Shown here in pieces: positions 21,756 to 33,500 of a stretch of DNA of 64,000 bases (positions within the stretch are counted from its first letter, which is position 1; each line of letters opens with the position of its first letter). Source of the stretch: Dysidea avara. Taxonomy: Eukaryota; Porifera; Demospongiae; Dictyoceratida; Dysideidae. The notes beneath the pieces were generated by a model. It was not told where the DNA came from. It searched no databases and saw only the letters and a list, made by a program, of their open reading frames with translations. The position numbers were made by a program, and so were the translations under genes. Location: NCBI RefSeq assembly GCF_963678975.1, contig NC_089274.1, forward strand, positions 25,333,053-25,397,052, read 5' to 3'.

Positions 21756-21982
21756 CTATTTGACCGCGACGGTGTAGCAGCGACAATCTGAGCGGTGGAA
21801 TTAGTGGCTGGGGAGTTCACCGTGACGGCGACAGGAGTCACAGGACTGTTGGTAATGGCCGTAGAAACTCCACTATATTGTTCTGATTCAGCGCAAAAGC
21901 GCTCGCAATAGTGGCCAAAGCTTGTGCCAAGTTTGCTGGATCGCTGGCTGCCATGTGCTCCGTTTCCCCACTTCAACATCAC
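21756..21982 (-). CDS. candidate first exon of the integrase-core gene
   Basis: A GC-richer open stretch ends at a strong donor (AATAG-GTAAGT) in phase 2, the phase needed by the acceptor at 17955; the joined codon would be AGT (Ser). Two frames look coding in turn. A frame from an ATG about 35 bases in reads MAASDPANLAQALATIASAF in its first half. The frame that reaches the donor reads NSPVTPVAVTVNSPATNS in the second half. A one-base indel or a different start may explain this. The link to the integrase exon is inferred from strand, phase and position only. Confidence 0.4.
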
Positions 21983-22079
21983 TCAGTCACGTGCCAGTAC
22001 CAGCAATTATATCGCTACTACTTCGATTTAATATCGATATGTAACAACAATGTGTGTCAAAATTATGCTAATCATAGTA

Positions 22080-22600
22080 TCGATTTATATATTATAGTAT
22101 TAATTTACAACAGTGATTTATACAAGTGAATTTATAAAGTACAACAATGATTTATAAAATACAAAAATAACCAAGTAGTAAAGTATATCCATGATTTATA
22201 AATCATAATGATGATTTATAAATTATGCATGTATGGTTCATATAAGGTATGTTATTGATTTATAAATCATGTGTATGATTTATAAACTATACACATGATT
22301 TATAAACTATACACATGATTTATAAAGTATAGTATATTGATATATAAATTAATATTATAATTTATAAATCAGTGTTTATACTTTACAAATCAGTGTTATA
22401 GTTTACAAATCACATGTAGCTATAATTTATATAAATCAATGTTATAGTTTATAAAGTATGTCAATGATTTATAAATCAGGTATATGGTTTATAAATCAGG
22501 TATATGGTTTATAAATCATGCATATGATTTATAAAGTATATGTTCATGATTTATAAAGTAGTGCATTGATTTATAAAGTATGGTTATAGTTTATAAATAA
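22080..22600. repeat. AT-rich palindromic array of TGATTTATAAA-type units
   Basis: About 20 degenerate copies of GATTTATAAATC, a perfect 12-bp palindrome, or TGATTTATAAAGTA, spaced roughly 20-30 bases apart. It can fold into many cruciforms. No coding. Confidence 0.85.
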
Positions 22601-22637
22601 GGCATTTTTGTACAATTTTGGTACAAACGGCACCCCA

Positions 22638-22713
22638 TACATATGCGTTTGGATTAACTGTGGTGATAACCAAGATTATAAATTATCACCGCAGTTAATA
22701 CAAACGTACATAT
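22638..22713. repeat. hairpin
   Basis: CATATGCGTTTGGATTAACT and GTGGTGATAA are answered by TTATCACCGC and AGTTAATACAAACG in inverse order. The arms are about 32 bp around a 13-base loop. Confidence 0.7.
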
Positions 22714-22761
22714 GCGTTTGTTTGTATGTGTACGTATGTAAGTTTGTACATGTATGTGTGC

Positions 22762-24078
22762 CAGCGTTGAAACCGGGTCACTACTGCTGACCCGGATGAC
22801 CCACTGACCCGGATAGCCCGGATTAATTAAAGCTGAGGCGTGCGATCAGAGCTATCAGCTATGTTTCGGGTAGTCACGAGCGAGCGAGACTACGTTTTGA
22901 GCGTTCAATTCGTGTTGAGTAAACGAGTAGTTATGTGATAACTAAGCCGGTAAGTTTATAATTTAAAATCAGACAGTGAGTCTGGTTTTACGTAGCTACT
23001 GTGAGTTTACAGTAGAGTTGCACCGATATGCATTTTTTCACATTTGCCGATACCGATTATTTGCCTATTCCTTTAACCGATATGCCGATATTTACCGATA
23101 TTCTTCATTTCTTCAGAACAGAGGAGGAGGAGCAGAAAATCACCTAAAGTTTATGCGTATAAACTGCATTTGTAATGATAATGTAATCAATGTAATTAAT
23201 TACGTGGGCGGCCGACTTTTACAATGTTTTACAGTTTTGCTACTATCTCCTTTCATGGAAAAGGAAGCCAAGTAGTTATAAAACAGCTAATCAAACAGTG
23301 TTTTAGTGGGACTACAGACCCTTTGTGAAGAGTGATCAACTAATTGCGTGGGCGGCCGATAAATATACACAGCCTACTATAGCCTTGCAACCACACTTGT
23401 GCAAACAAACAAACTCAAATAGTTACAAAACAGTTACAACAAACCACTTACTGCTACATTCACCACCTTCTTTACTTTCACCTGTTCATTGTCATCAACT
23501 TAATGATTGATTGTGGGTTTCGGTTAACCGGCAAGTTATTTCCGCTTCGTTGCCGATACCGATACTTGTAAAATTAGCTAATATCGGTTGTTACCGATAA
23601 TTCAACCGATTATCGGTGCAACTCTAGTTTACAGACAGCAATTGGGTGTGGCTTCGTGCATACCTAGTATTACAATTTCCCGATATATTAAAGTGGGTGT
23701 GGCTCACAGAACTACTTATCCTGCTGCAAAACTAGACTATATACATACAACTCGTACAATAATCGATTAGTGGGCATGGCTCCACGTAAGCTTGTAGACA
23801 GCAACGGATACAGTTTTGTGTTATAGACTGCACTTACTAATGAACGGGCGTGGCTGAGCGCATGTTTGTAACGCGATAAGTGGGCTTGCCTCACGAAGAG
23901 CTACGCGGCTAGCGTTTATAAGTTTCCACGTCGTCAAACGAACAATTTCGTTTCTCACGTCATCGAATCCGGGTCAGACCCGGATAATTTGTAAACCGGG
24001 TCTGACCCGGATGACCCGGAGAAAATGTGACCCGGTTGACCCGGATGATCCGGATGACCCGACCCGGTTTCAACGCTG
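22762..24078. mobile_element. hAT-like nonautonomous element, 1317 bp
   Basis: It begins CAGCGTTGAAACCGGGTC and ends with the inverse GACCCGGTTTCAACGCTG. It is flanked by exact 8-bp duplications ATGTGTGC (22754-22761 and 24079-24086). CCGGGTC-type repeats are clustered inside both ends. It contains a second element (23013-23626). There is no transposase. Confidence 0.9.
23013..23626. mobile_element. nested hAT-like MITE, 614 bp
   Basis: It begins TAGAGTTGCACCGATA and ends TATCGGTGCAACTCTA. It is flanked by exact 8-bp duplications GTTTACAG (23005-23012 and 23627-23634). CCGATA words are repeated inside both ends. It inserted into the 22762-24078 element and is therefore younger. Confidence 0.9.
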
Positions 24079-24086
24079 ATGTGTGC

Positions 24087-24416
24087 ATATAAATTCTATA
24101 CGTACATGTAGCTAAGTGTACATGTGCAGCAGGGTTAAATTAGGGTTTGGCATACCATGCAGTCATTCAAGAGTGCATGCATGCATGGTAGTGCATGCAG
24201 TGTTCATGGTTAAATTACATGAAATTCTTGGTTATAGCTATATATTATATGGTTTGACAAGAGTGATTTTGGAGAAGTTGTGGTTAGATATAGAAAGGTA
24301 TATATGTAACTGTTAATACAGATAATAAAAGATTATCCTATCAGTCGACATCAACTTGTATTCTGAAACTAAACTTCTGCTGTTTAGTGTAGTGACGTGC
24401 AACTATAAGGCCAGCA
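24087..24416 (+). promoter_or_regulatory. upstream region of CD225-like gene 1
   Basis: About 330 bases between the hAT-like element and the first coding exon. It should contain the promoter, but no clear TATA box or initiator could be assigned. Confidence 0.3.
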
Positions 24417-24552
24417 ATGTCTACAGGTATGTAAATTAATCCGTATTGTACTTCAATTTTCTTTACTATAGAAAATCAAGATCATTGTCTTGAATCTCAT
24501 CAGGCTACAAACCCTGTGACACCATCAGCAGATTACCAGCCACAACCTGGAG
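24417..24552 (+). CDS. gene 1 exons 1 and 2
   Basis: Exon 1 is ATGTCTACAG with donor GTATGT at 24427. A 45-base intron ends TTTACTATAG at 24471. Exon 2 (24472-24552) encodes ENQDHCLESHQATNP and PVTPSADYQPQPG, ending in phase 1 before GTATAT. The start is supported because the phase matches exon 2, and gene 3 has the same phase pattern. Confidence 0.7.
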
Positions 24553-27500
24553 GTATATACTAATTTCAAGGCATTTAATCTCTGCATGAAGTATGTTTAA
24601 GCATATACATAGCTACTTCACTATATTATATAGCTATAATATCAAAAGTGATCAGGAAGCAGGAGCCTGTACCTCAGTCTCCACATTTTGTAATAGAATG
24701 TAACTGCCATGCAGCAAACTCTTTAGCTCAGTTTTAGCCTGTGTATAGTTATGTATAGCTCAGAAAAGTATCATCAGTATAGTATTGCTTAACTCCATCT
24801 CCATGATGTGGTATGAAGTAGCTATAGTGGATGCATACCTTCTAGCTAAATAGGACCACAATTTACATTGGCAATATTCATCTCTGATACCAGCCTACCA
24901 TAACAGTTGTCACAACGCAGTTGTCTAAAAAATTCAGGGGGAAATGCAATTGCTTGAGTTAGCTGTGAGCCTACATAGCTATAAAGCGGTTGCACAAATA
25001 ACTACATTAGACACGCTTGGCAAAACATGTGGCAAGAATCCATTGTCATAATGCTGTACATAAAAAATTACGTACCTGATTCTACTGCAACAGTGCAAGT
25101 ATAGATAGCTTAACCAGTGTTGCATTCAACCATTATGAGGTATTAATGTAATAGCCAGAAGGAGGAGAACGTAGCTGGTCTGGTTTGTGAAATCATGATA
25201 AAATTCCTTGTGGAATGCTCGCAAAGCCAGATGCTTATTCACCTTTATGCATTGGTTTTTCTGATGCACTTATGAAGACAGAAAGCAGTTCAGCCTCGCT
25301 TCACAACTTATGGCATCATGGGTGGACCTGTTTCAAAAATGCATGGGAAAATGCATGCTGCTATTATTATGCTATTTGATTAGCAGACCTGGGGCATAAA
25401 GCTAGTTTATGAGTACAATTACATATTATAATACATAATTATTCCTAAAACTGTCTATTGAATTGGCGTGACAATGTCTGATGGCAGTCGGTTCCATTCA
25501 GGAATGGTTCATGGAAAAAAAGAATAATATTTAAAACAATCCGTGGTTGGCTGATAATGTAGCAACTTCATGTCATTTCTTGATTTAACTCTGATAATAG
25601 TGATTATTGATAGATATGTAAGTTTGTAGCGTAAAATCAAATGAGTGCTATTTATGTTGTATTTTAATTAGTTGTATGTATTACATGGAAGAACAGCCCT
25701 GCCAAATGTGTTGAGTTTAAATTAACAATCAAAGGAGTTGGTGATCAATGATAACTCGTAAACTTAATAGAAAATAATGTTGTTCAACATTCTTAAGAAA
25801 AATTTCGTTTTATGGTGGTGTTTGTACAGTTGCATGATACAGCATTTTTGATGTTGAATTTCATTTTCCATTTATCAGCCCATGTAGAAACTTTCGTAGA
25901 TCTTCTTGGATTGTTATTTTCATCATGTAGCAAGAACGCAGATCAGATACGCTGTTACTACTCTAGTCAGGGGCGGATCCAGGGAGGGGGGGGGGGGGGG
26001 CTTTGGGGGCTGAAGCCCCCCCCTTCATATTTAGGCTTTACTTGATCAATATGCTGAGTATTATAATGAAATTTTGTCTTAGCATAATTATATGATCACT
26101 AATAATACAAATACTCATAAAACCACCTTATAAATATTTTTCCAAGGTATTATCAGTGGATTTATTCTAAAGTTTATGCAACAAGGACCTGGATCAGCAT
26201 TGGAGGTGTACAAGATCAAGATACTCTAATAGAGCAGTCAGCTAACTACTCTAATAGAACATTCACTGGAAACATGTAGTTGGTTCTGTTATAGAATTTT
26301 TCCAAATCTGCCTGCGCCTATACATACAATGAAGTGCATTGGTCCGTTTAAAGGGCTTCATTCATCTACTTGTGTAGTTACGTAATATGTATGACAATAC
26401 TTAATTCAGGTACACAATTACCATTGAAAATGCTCTCAGATTCAATCTTGTATTATTCAAATTTCAAAGTTTTCCACTTTCAACATTCTTATTCTAACAT
26501 GCACCTATTCAGTGTTATGCCATTGTGAGAGGGGTGCATCATGTACTTGGTTGTCTGTACCTACCCAAACTTTTCCATTAGTAAAATGCTTCAGAGAGCC
26601 ATACTATAATCTAAAGGCAGTCTATATCTACAGGCAGAAAATATTATGAATTTTATGTGGAAATGTCTCCAAATTGCAGTATTTTAGCATCTATGTTTCA
26701 AAATTTTCCTGGGGGGAATGCCCCAAGACCCCCCTAGTTCCAGCATGCTTTGCACACCTCTACCTAAGAGATTAGTACCTTGAGTTAGCCCCCTCCCTTT
26801 TATAAATCCTAGATCCGCCCCTGCTAGTATCAGCCCAATTTTTTAATTTAGGACTTTTTCTATGCTCAATAGACAGAGTATTGATTACTGATCTCAGGGT
26901 CAGAATTAGCTACTTTGGCATTTTCAGTGCTTTAAAACTAAAAAGATGGTACATTTTTCTCCCTTATGTATTAAAGGAAAATGGCACAATTGAATTAGGA
27001 AGCCATCTAGTAACCTGGACACTGTCTTGAAACTGCATGCAGTTGCTTCTAGCTGCAAGTTTGTACTGTAACTTCAGGGTTTATCAATCAGATCTCAGCG
27101 ATCTTTGCCATAATGGTAAGCAAATATGTTTCACCTACTGCACACATGTCAATACAATGGTGCATATCCATGGGCAAGTAACTTATCTCACGATTAGGCC
27201 ACTCCAAATAAATTCTCTGTTCCTTCCACCGCCTGCATCTGCTTACTCCCAGATCTAAAAGTTCCATTATTCTGTATTTTTCCATTATTTTCTGGTTTTT
27301 CTTGCAGGCTATAGCTAGTAAAATCACTCTTGTAAGCTTGCCAGCTCACTTGTCCAGTGTGTTATCAAGTCAGCACAAATTATTCTTGCAACATAAAAGA
27401 TGAAGGTACAAGCTGAAAAGTGTTATTAGGTTGTTTGGTACAGCTGTATACCTAGTTAAAATGCATAATGGAAAATGGAAATGGACTGTCCATGTACATG

Positions 27501-30500
27501 CTAGGATTCCTGAGAGGAGGACGGGAAACAGAATTTATTTGGAGTGGCCTTAAGTTAATAGCTTATAAAGGTAAATTTGAGGCATCACAATGATGCAACA
27601 ATAGTTATATTAATGAGTTGTGGTTTCAAATGGCATTGTTATGCCAACTTTCATTAGGAATAGTTTATACTTTTGAGTTGGTGACATAATCATCAGAAAA
27701 TTCTTGTGCAGTTAAAAATCGCTAACATGAGCAAAGTACCTAAGCACTTTAAAGTCACCAGTGAATACCTTCTAACTGATGGTATGTTGTTTAAAGTTTC
27801 ATAGCATTCTGAAAGCATACAAGGTTTTAAAAGACTATGAAACAACACAAAAGTTAGCTACTTAGATGTAAAGTAACACGATACAAGGAAGATTACCATG
27901 ATCAGCATGTGGACAAACCCCATAGCAATTTTCATCCCATTGCAGCTCGGATGACGAAACAATCCCAAGTTAATGAGCATTGTTATTTTGTACCTGAGTT
28001 TTATTGGGGAATATACAGAGAATATTTTAATTTTAAAAATCTCTGATACTGGAATGCCTAGTAGTATGTTAGTACCTTATAATGTAATTTGGCTGTTAGT
28101 CATTCTACAATAGCAGAACTACGAAAAACCAGCACCTGGCTGTACAACTGCCACATGTTTTAGTTGAATGGCCTGTGATGTCACATGCTACCACACACAT
28201 AGCTACTGGCTTGCCTAAATGTATAGTTTTAGTTACATAGTTACTTAGGTACTGTTGAAAAAAATTGTAGCAGTGATGTGATGGCTGTCATCAGCTGCAT
28301 GCATTAGCTATTAAGAAACATCAATCCTATTCAGCTTTGTTCATTGCAACTAAATCCTTGATTGCATGTGCAGCAGATAATAAATAATAAATGCTAAAAT
28401 GGTGTCACTACATGTATAGCTATAACTATAGCCACAAAATAAATCTTAGCTATGTGCAGTTGGTTCGTGTTCATCAGAGCCCTTGTTTCTTGTTAGTAAC
28501 TTTTGTTACATGGTCCAATTGTCCAAACATTTAGCTAGTACCTCAATGGCGTCACTTTGAAGCGGCCCTTTAAACACAAGAACTGTTTATCAAACTTGAT
28601 ACAGGCATGCAAGAACAAGTAGCTAAGTTAAATATCCCATTCAATTAGGTATGGGCTGTTCAGGTTTGCAAACTAAAATTGTTTACAACATGTTTGTTTT
28701 CAGTACAAAACCATTGGGACTGAACATGTATTCACCTCTTAGCTACTATAGCTAGCTACATGAAAACATGCTATAGAAGTGAATAGCTACATGTTAACTT
28801 CCAATGGTTTTGCACTGAAACTGAAATATATGTTTTCATGTTGTAAACATGGTTGTGTGCCTGAACTGTCCTAAAACTATATAAAGTTGTAAACAATTAA
28901 ATGTGCAAAGATCAACAAAAAAATATTCTGACTTCCTACCACTTTTATCAGGAGTTCCACAAGGTAGCTAGTATCTTAGTATTAGGCATTCCAGCCCAAC
29001 TTTTAAATTATGGAAGTGGACTTTTTATATGCTCAATAAATAAAGTATTGATAGCTGATCTCATATATATATATGTAATAGTTATACTACTAACACAAGC
29101 GCTTTGCCTGATATATACATACGAGCACGAGAGCTGTACGATCTTAAATACTTCCAAAAAGTTGCTACGAAACTTGAATTTTCTACTGACTGACTAACTG
29201 ACTGACTAACTGACTGACTGCCTTTAGACAAGCGTAACTCGATAATGGCTAAGGCTACCGGCTTGATTCTTTCACTGTTTGACATAGCTTTGTCCAAAGA
29301 TGTGCCTTTTGGTATACCACAGTACGTACAATGCACGCATCATGGACTTACCTAAGTTACCTTTGTGTCCCATTTTACTGACAGCTCAAGGTGTTGATTC
29401 GCAGTAGCTGATGCAATGGCTTCCCTATGGGAATAGTCCATATTTTCCATAGTGATTGCAGAGATGTTCTGGCTACTGTTGTTCGTTTGTAACACTGTGT
29501 AATGGACTGAACATAGCTGAAAGTGAAGCGTAATGGCCATTCACTTTTGAGTCAGTAATTGATAGCTGGGACACACATTCAGACGAAAACATTAACTCTG
29601 GCACTCTAATTTCTTTTGATGTGGTAGCTATGTGCAGGTTAACCAGTCATAATAATGTTACAAAAAAATAAACAAGACAGTATTAGGAATTTTAAATAAT
29701 AGTTAGACGTCAAGAACCAGGGTTCTACGGGATTTAGAAAACTCGAAGGCCCTGGGCTGTAGCGCCCAAGCGCAGCGAGGGCGCTACCAAGGGCCTGAGG
29801 GTTTTCTAAATCCCGTAGAACCCAGTGGTTCTTGACGTCTAACTATTATTTAGACTACAAAAAGTTTGATGCTGAAATTTGATTGGCTGAAAACGTGGTC
29901 TCTAAATCTCGTAGAGCCACGGTCATGTCTAATAGAGACCACGCTCTGAGGCGATACGAAACACGATAATTACGCGCCTGTAACATTGGCAACGCATGGG
30001 CGTTTAAATGGCTAGTAACAGCCGTACTGAATTAGAGGGAGGTGTATTCGGCTTGTTTGTACTAATCAACACTACATTACTTGCTTACAAGCAGCTGTCG
30101 GGGCACAACAACAGCCAATGAGTTGTAGTCCAGTCGCTGAGTCCAGTACTTCGATACATAGCACGCGCCTGTAACATTGGCAACGCATGGGCGTTTAAAC
30201 GGGTAGCATCAGCCACGCTGAGGTTCCGCCATGTAGGGAGGTGTAGAGGGCTTGTTTCTAGTAATTAGCGATACATTTCCCATTTACAAGGTACAATAAC
30301 GAGTTGTAGTCTAACTATTATTTAAAATTCCTAATTTTCCTTATACTTGTATATATACAGTAGAGTTTGTTGGGTTGGAATTGATTACTTAATTGGCATG
30401 CACAGTGCTTTACAACTGAAAAAGCCACAGTACATATTTTCTCCAGGGCTCTTCATATCGCTTCTCTTTTTTTGTAAACAGTCCTTTTCTTTGGAACACC

Positions 30501-33500
30501 ATAGCTACCACATTCCATCCTACAGATTAAGAAGTCAAATCTATTCCGTGCAGCCCTTCGCCGATTTCTATTCAAATAACTTTCTCTTTTATTTTCCTGT
30601 TGTGTATTGCTCTGTTATTAGCTATCTGTCTCATCTTAGTTGTTGTATTCGTGTGCATTTAATGTTACTGCATGTATGTTTAATTGTGGGGAGTACATTT
30701 GCAGGCTTGTCCTTCTGTACAACCCTGTCATTTTGACAAAATTGATAATAATACTAATACATTTTAAATAATGGCACAATTGAATTAGGAAGCCATCTAG
30801 TAACCTGGAGACTGTCTTGAAACTGCAGTTGCTTCTAGCTGCAAGTTTGTATATGTAATGAGAGTGACTTCAGGGTTATTGGATCTCAGCAATATTTGTA
30901 TACTTTGTGGCGAGCAAGTATGTTTCACCAAATGCACAGTTATCACTGGTGTGTATACCCATAGGCAAGAGTAGCTATCTCAAGTAAACAATGATGCAGA
31001 AGGTGGAGCTGTGGTTTCAACTATGGCATCGTTATGCAGACTTTTAAGTGATTTGTAGTTTTGAGTTGATGACACAACTGTTAGAAAATTGTAGTCTAGC
31101 TGAAAATCAACTCAAGCAAAATAACTATATGCTTTAAAGTAAGCATTAGTGAATGCCTTCTGTCTAGCTGACAGTACATTTTCTAAAGTTTCAAAGTAGT
31201 GTGCGTACTCTACATGGCTTTCTACAATGCAAAAACCATGCATGTGTAAAAATGCCCAATCAAGATACTCTAACAGAGCAGTCACCTTAACAAAAAAATT
31301 GCAAGAAAAAAATCACGATAACATTAATAACAACAAATATGATATGCATGCAACAATTGTCCTTCTTTTGATCACAGTATTTGCACTGTTTTGTAGAAAG
31401 GAATAACAGGCAGTTAAAAGTCAGTTAAAGATGGACGTTGAGGTTTGCAAAGCAGCTAAGCTGCAAAAACAAGTGTCAGTACTCAGAAAGCCAGGGTGAA
31501 ATCAAAGTCGTGGATAAGAAATAAATGGTCTCAACAATGCCAGTTATGTTTTACGATGCATGGTGTTGCTCTACATTGGCAGTACGATTATTGCAGCAAT
31601 TTCTTTGTAGCAATTTCTTTGTAGCCATCTTTAATATCATCCTGGCTTAAGGGCTGCATGCACCCCTTTTCACAGCTTGTCTGTTTCTCACTAGTACATA
31701 GTGTATGCATGTTGCAATTTATATATAAATAATATTATGTGCAATTTATATAAATATGTGCAATTTATATAAATTACACAGTATGAACTATATAGCTAGA
31801 AATAACTGTAAAGCATAAAGCTAAGTAACAAGACAATATTTATATATTATTGATAAAGAGAACTGTGGTATGCAGATTTTCTGTCCCAATTGCATGTCAC
31901 AGTAAATAGCATGTAGAATAAAACTATAGACTATACCTTATTGCAATAAGCCTGAAACATGTAGCTAAGCAGTGGCAGATCCGGGGCGGACACAAGGGGC
32001 ACGTGTACCCCACCCACTCCTTTCAAAAAATTGCATATAAGATTGAGCAGTCACTCTAATAAAGCAGTCACATGCAGTGTTATGATATATTATACATTTG
32101 GTAAAGGGCAGCCATTATTGCTATGACCTCCTTTTTTTTTTTTTGCTCTTCAACTTTTCAGCAAAGTACAACCCCCCCCCCCCCCCCTTCAAAACTCTGG
32201 ATCCGCCCCTGCTAAGCTCACAAATGTTAGTTCACTATGTTTGAAAGAATCTCTATTATGGTAGTTGATCAGTCAAAAAAATAGATAAATACATTAGCTA
32301 ACCAGTTTAATAGTTATAGCAAACTATAGTTATACAAGTACACGAAAAAATTTGGAATTTTCAACTAGAGTAGGGACAACAGTACATTGATAAAAAGTAC
32401 TGAAACAAGTGCATAGGGGTAGTGAACAATACTAAAATACAGTTAAATAATAAGACGTGTTATATCCCTACTGTGCATTTCCATTATGGCATCTTAAGCA
32501 CAGTAGGGATATAATACGTCTTATTATTTAACTGTTTTTAGTATTGTTTCAGTACTTTTTATCAATGTACTGTCGTCCCTACTCTAGTTGAAAATTCCAA
32601 ATTTTTTCGTGTACTTGTTTGTTAACTTTTTTTGTAAATAATTTTATTATAGCTGGTGACCCCACGCATACCGCATCTGAAAAGGCACCGCATGACCCAG
32701 CTATATCAATTATCGTGTGAAAAGTGAAGTTACCATTACACTTCGTTGTCAGCTATGTTCTACCCGTTACACAGCATTTTAATCAAGAACTTGTTGAAAG
32801 CATTTCGGGTCGATCTGAAAGCTTGTTTGGGTTTAGTTTTACCTTACCAATACTGCCTCATCGTTGTAAGGGAAAATTGAGGCTGATGTTTGGGTGGTCG
32901 CCTACTCCTTTGTGGTCCCTACTATACTGAGTTACTATCGTACTGTATGATAAGCCCTACTCTACCTTTTACACATTCGTTAGCTATAACTTTGTTAACA
33001 ATGATTTTACCAAATAAGCTATGCTTTCTTTGTACCTGTGATAGGTTAGCTATACAGTACACATTGATCATTGTAGTGGGAATATGGTGGAACACAACAA
33101 GTAATTGTTGCACATAAGGACGATGCTGCTGGAGCAACTGACAACTGACAAGGAATTGTGACAAAACATGCATAATGTGCAGGGTTTCTATGAGATTATG
33201 CACTTAATACATTATTATTCATGCATTGAATTAGAAGTTTTGTATATGCATTTTACACTTAATAGTGTTAACAGCTTTAGATAGTTATTTCACTATTCCA
33301 ATCATGTATGTATATGGTTTTGCTGACTTGTGTAGACAATAGTAAGCACATGCAAGGATACATAAAGAAGTGTTAATACTGTAGCTAACAGCGAAGAATG
33401 TTAGTCGCAAAGAAATGCAGTGGCGGATCCAGGATGGGGCATTTGGGGCAAATGCCCCCCCCCCTTCAAGATCGAGATACTCTAATAGAGCAGTCAATTA

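Larger units (their letters stand above)
24834..30759 (+). repeat. large segmental duplication, copy A
   Basis: From CATACCTTCTAGCTAAATAG to ATAATACTAAT this block is nearly identical, in the same orientation, to 40535-46159. The offset is about 15.7 kb. It carries a 5-bp-TSD MITE and a Harbinger-like MITE that both copies share, so these predate the duplication. Copies differ by small indels and by different insertions at one TTAA site. Copy A lies in intron 2 of gene 1. No coding exon was recognised in it. Confidence 0.93.

Noticed and set aside
30347-30736. 129-codon ORF in copy A
   Set aside because: The frame is not conserved in copy B, where small indels break it; the hydrophobic sequence reflects T-rich DNA.
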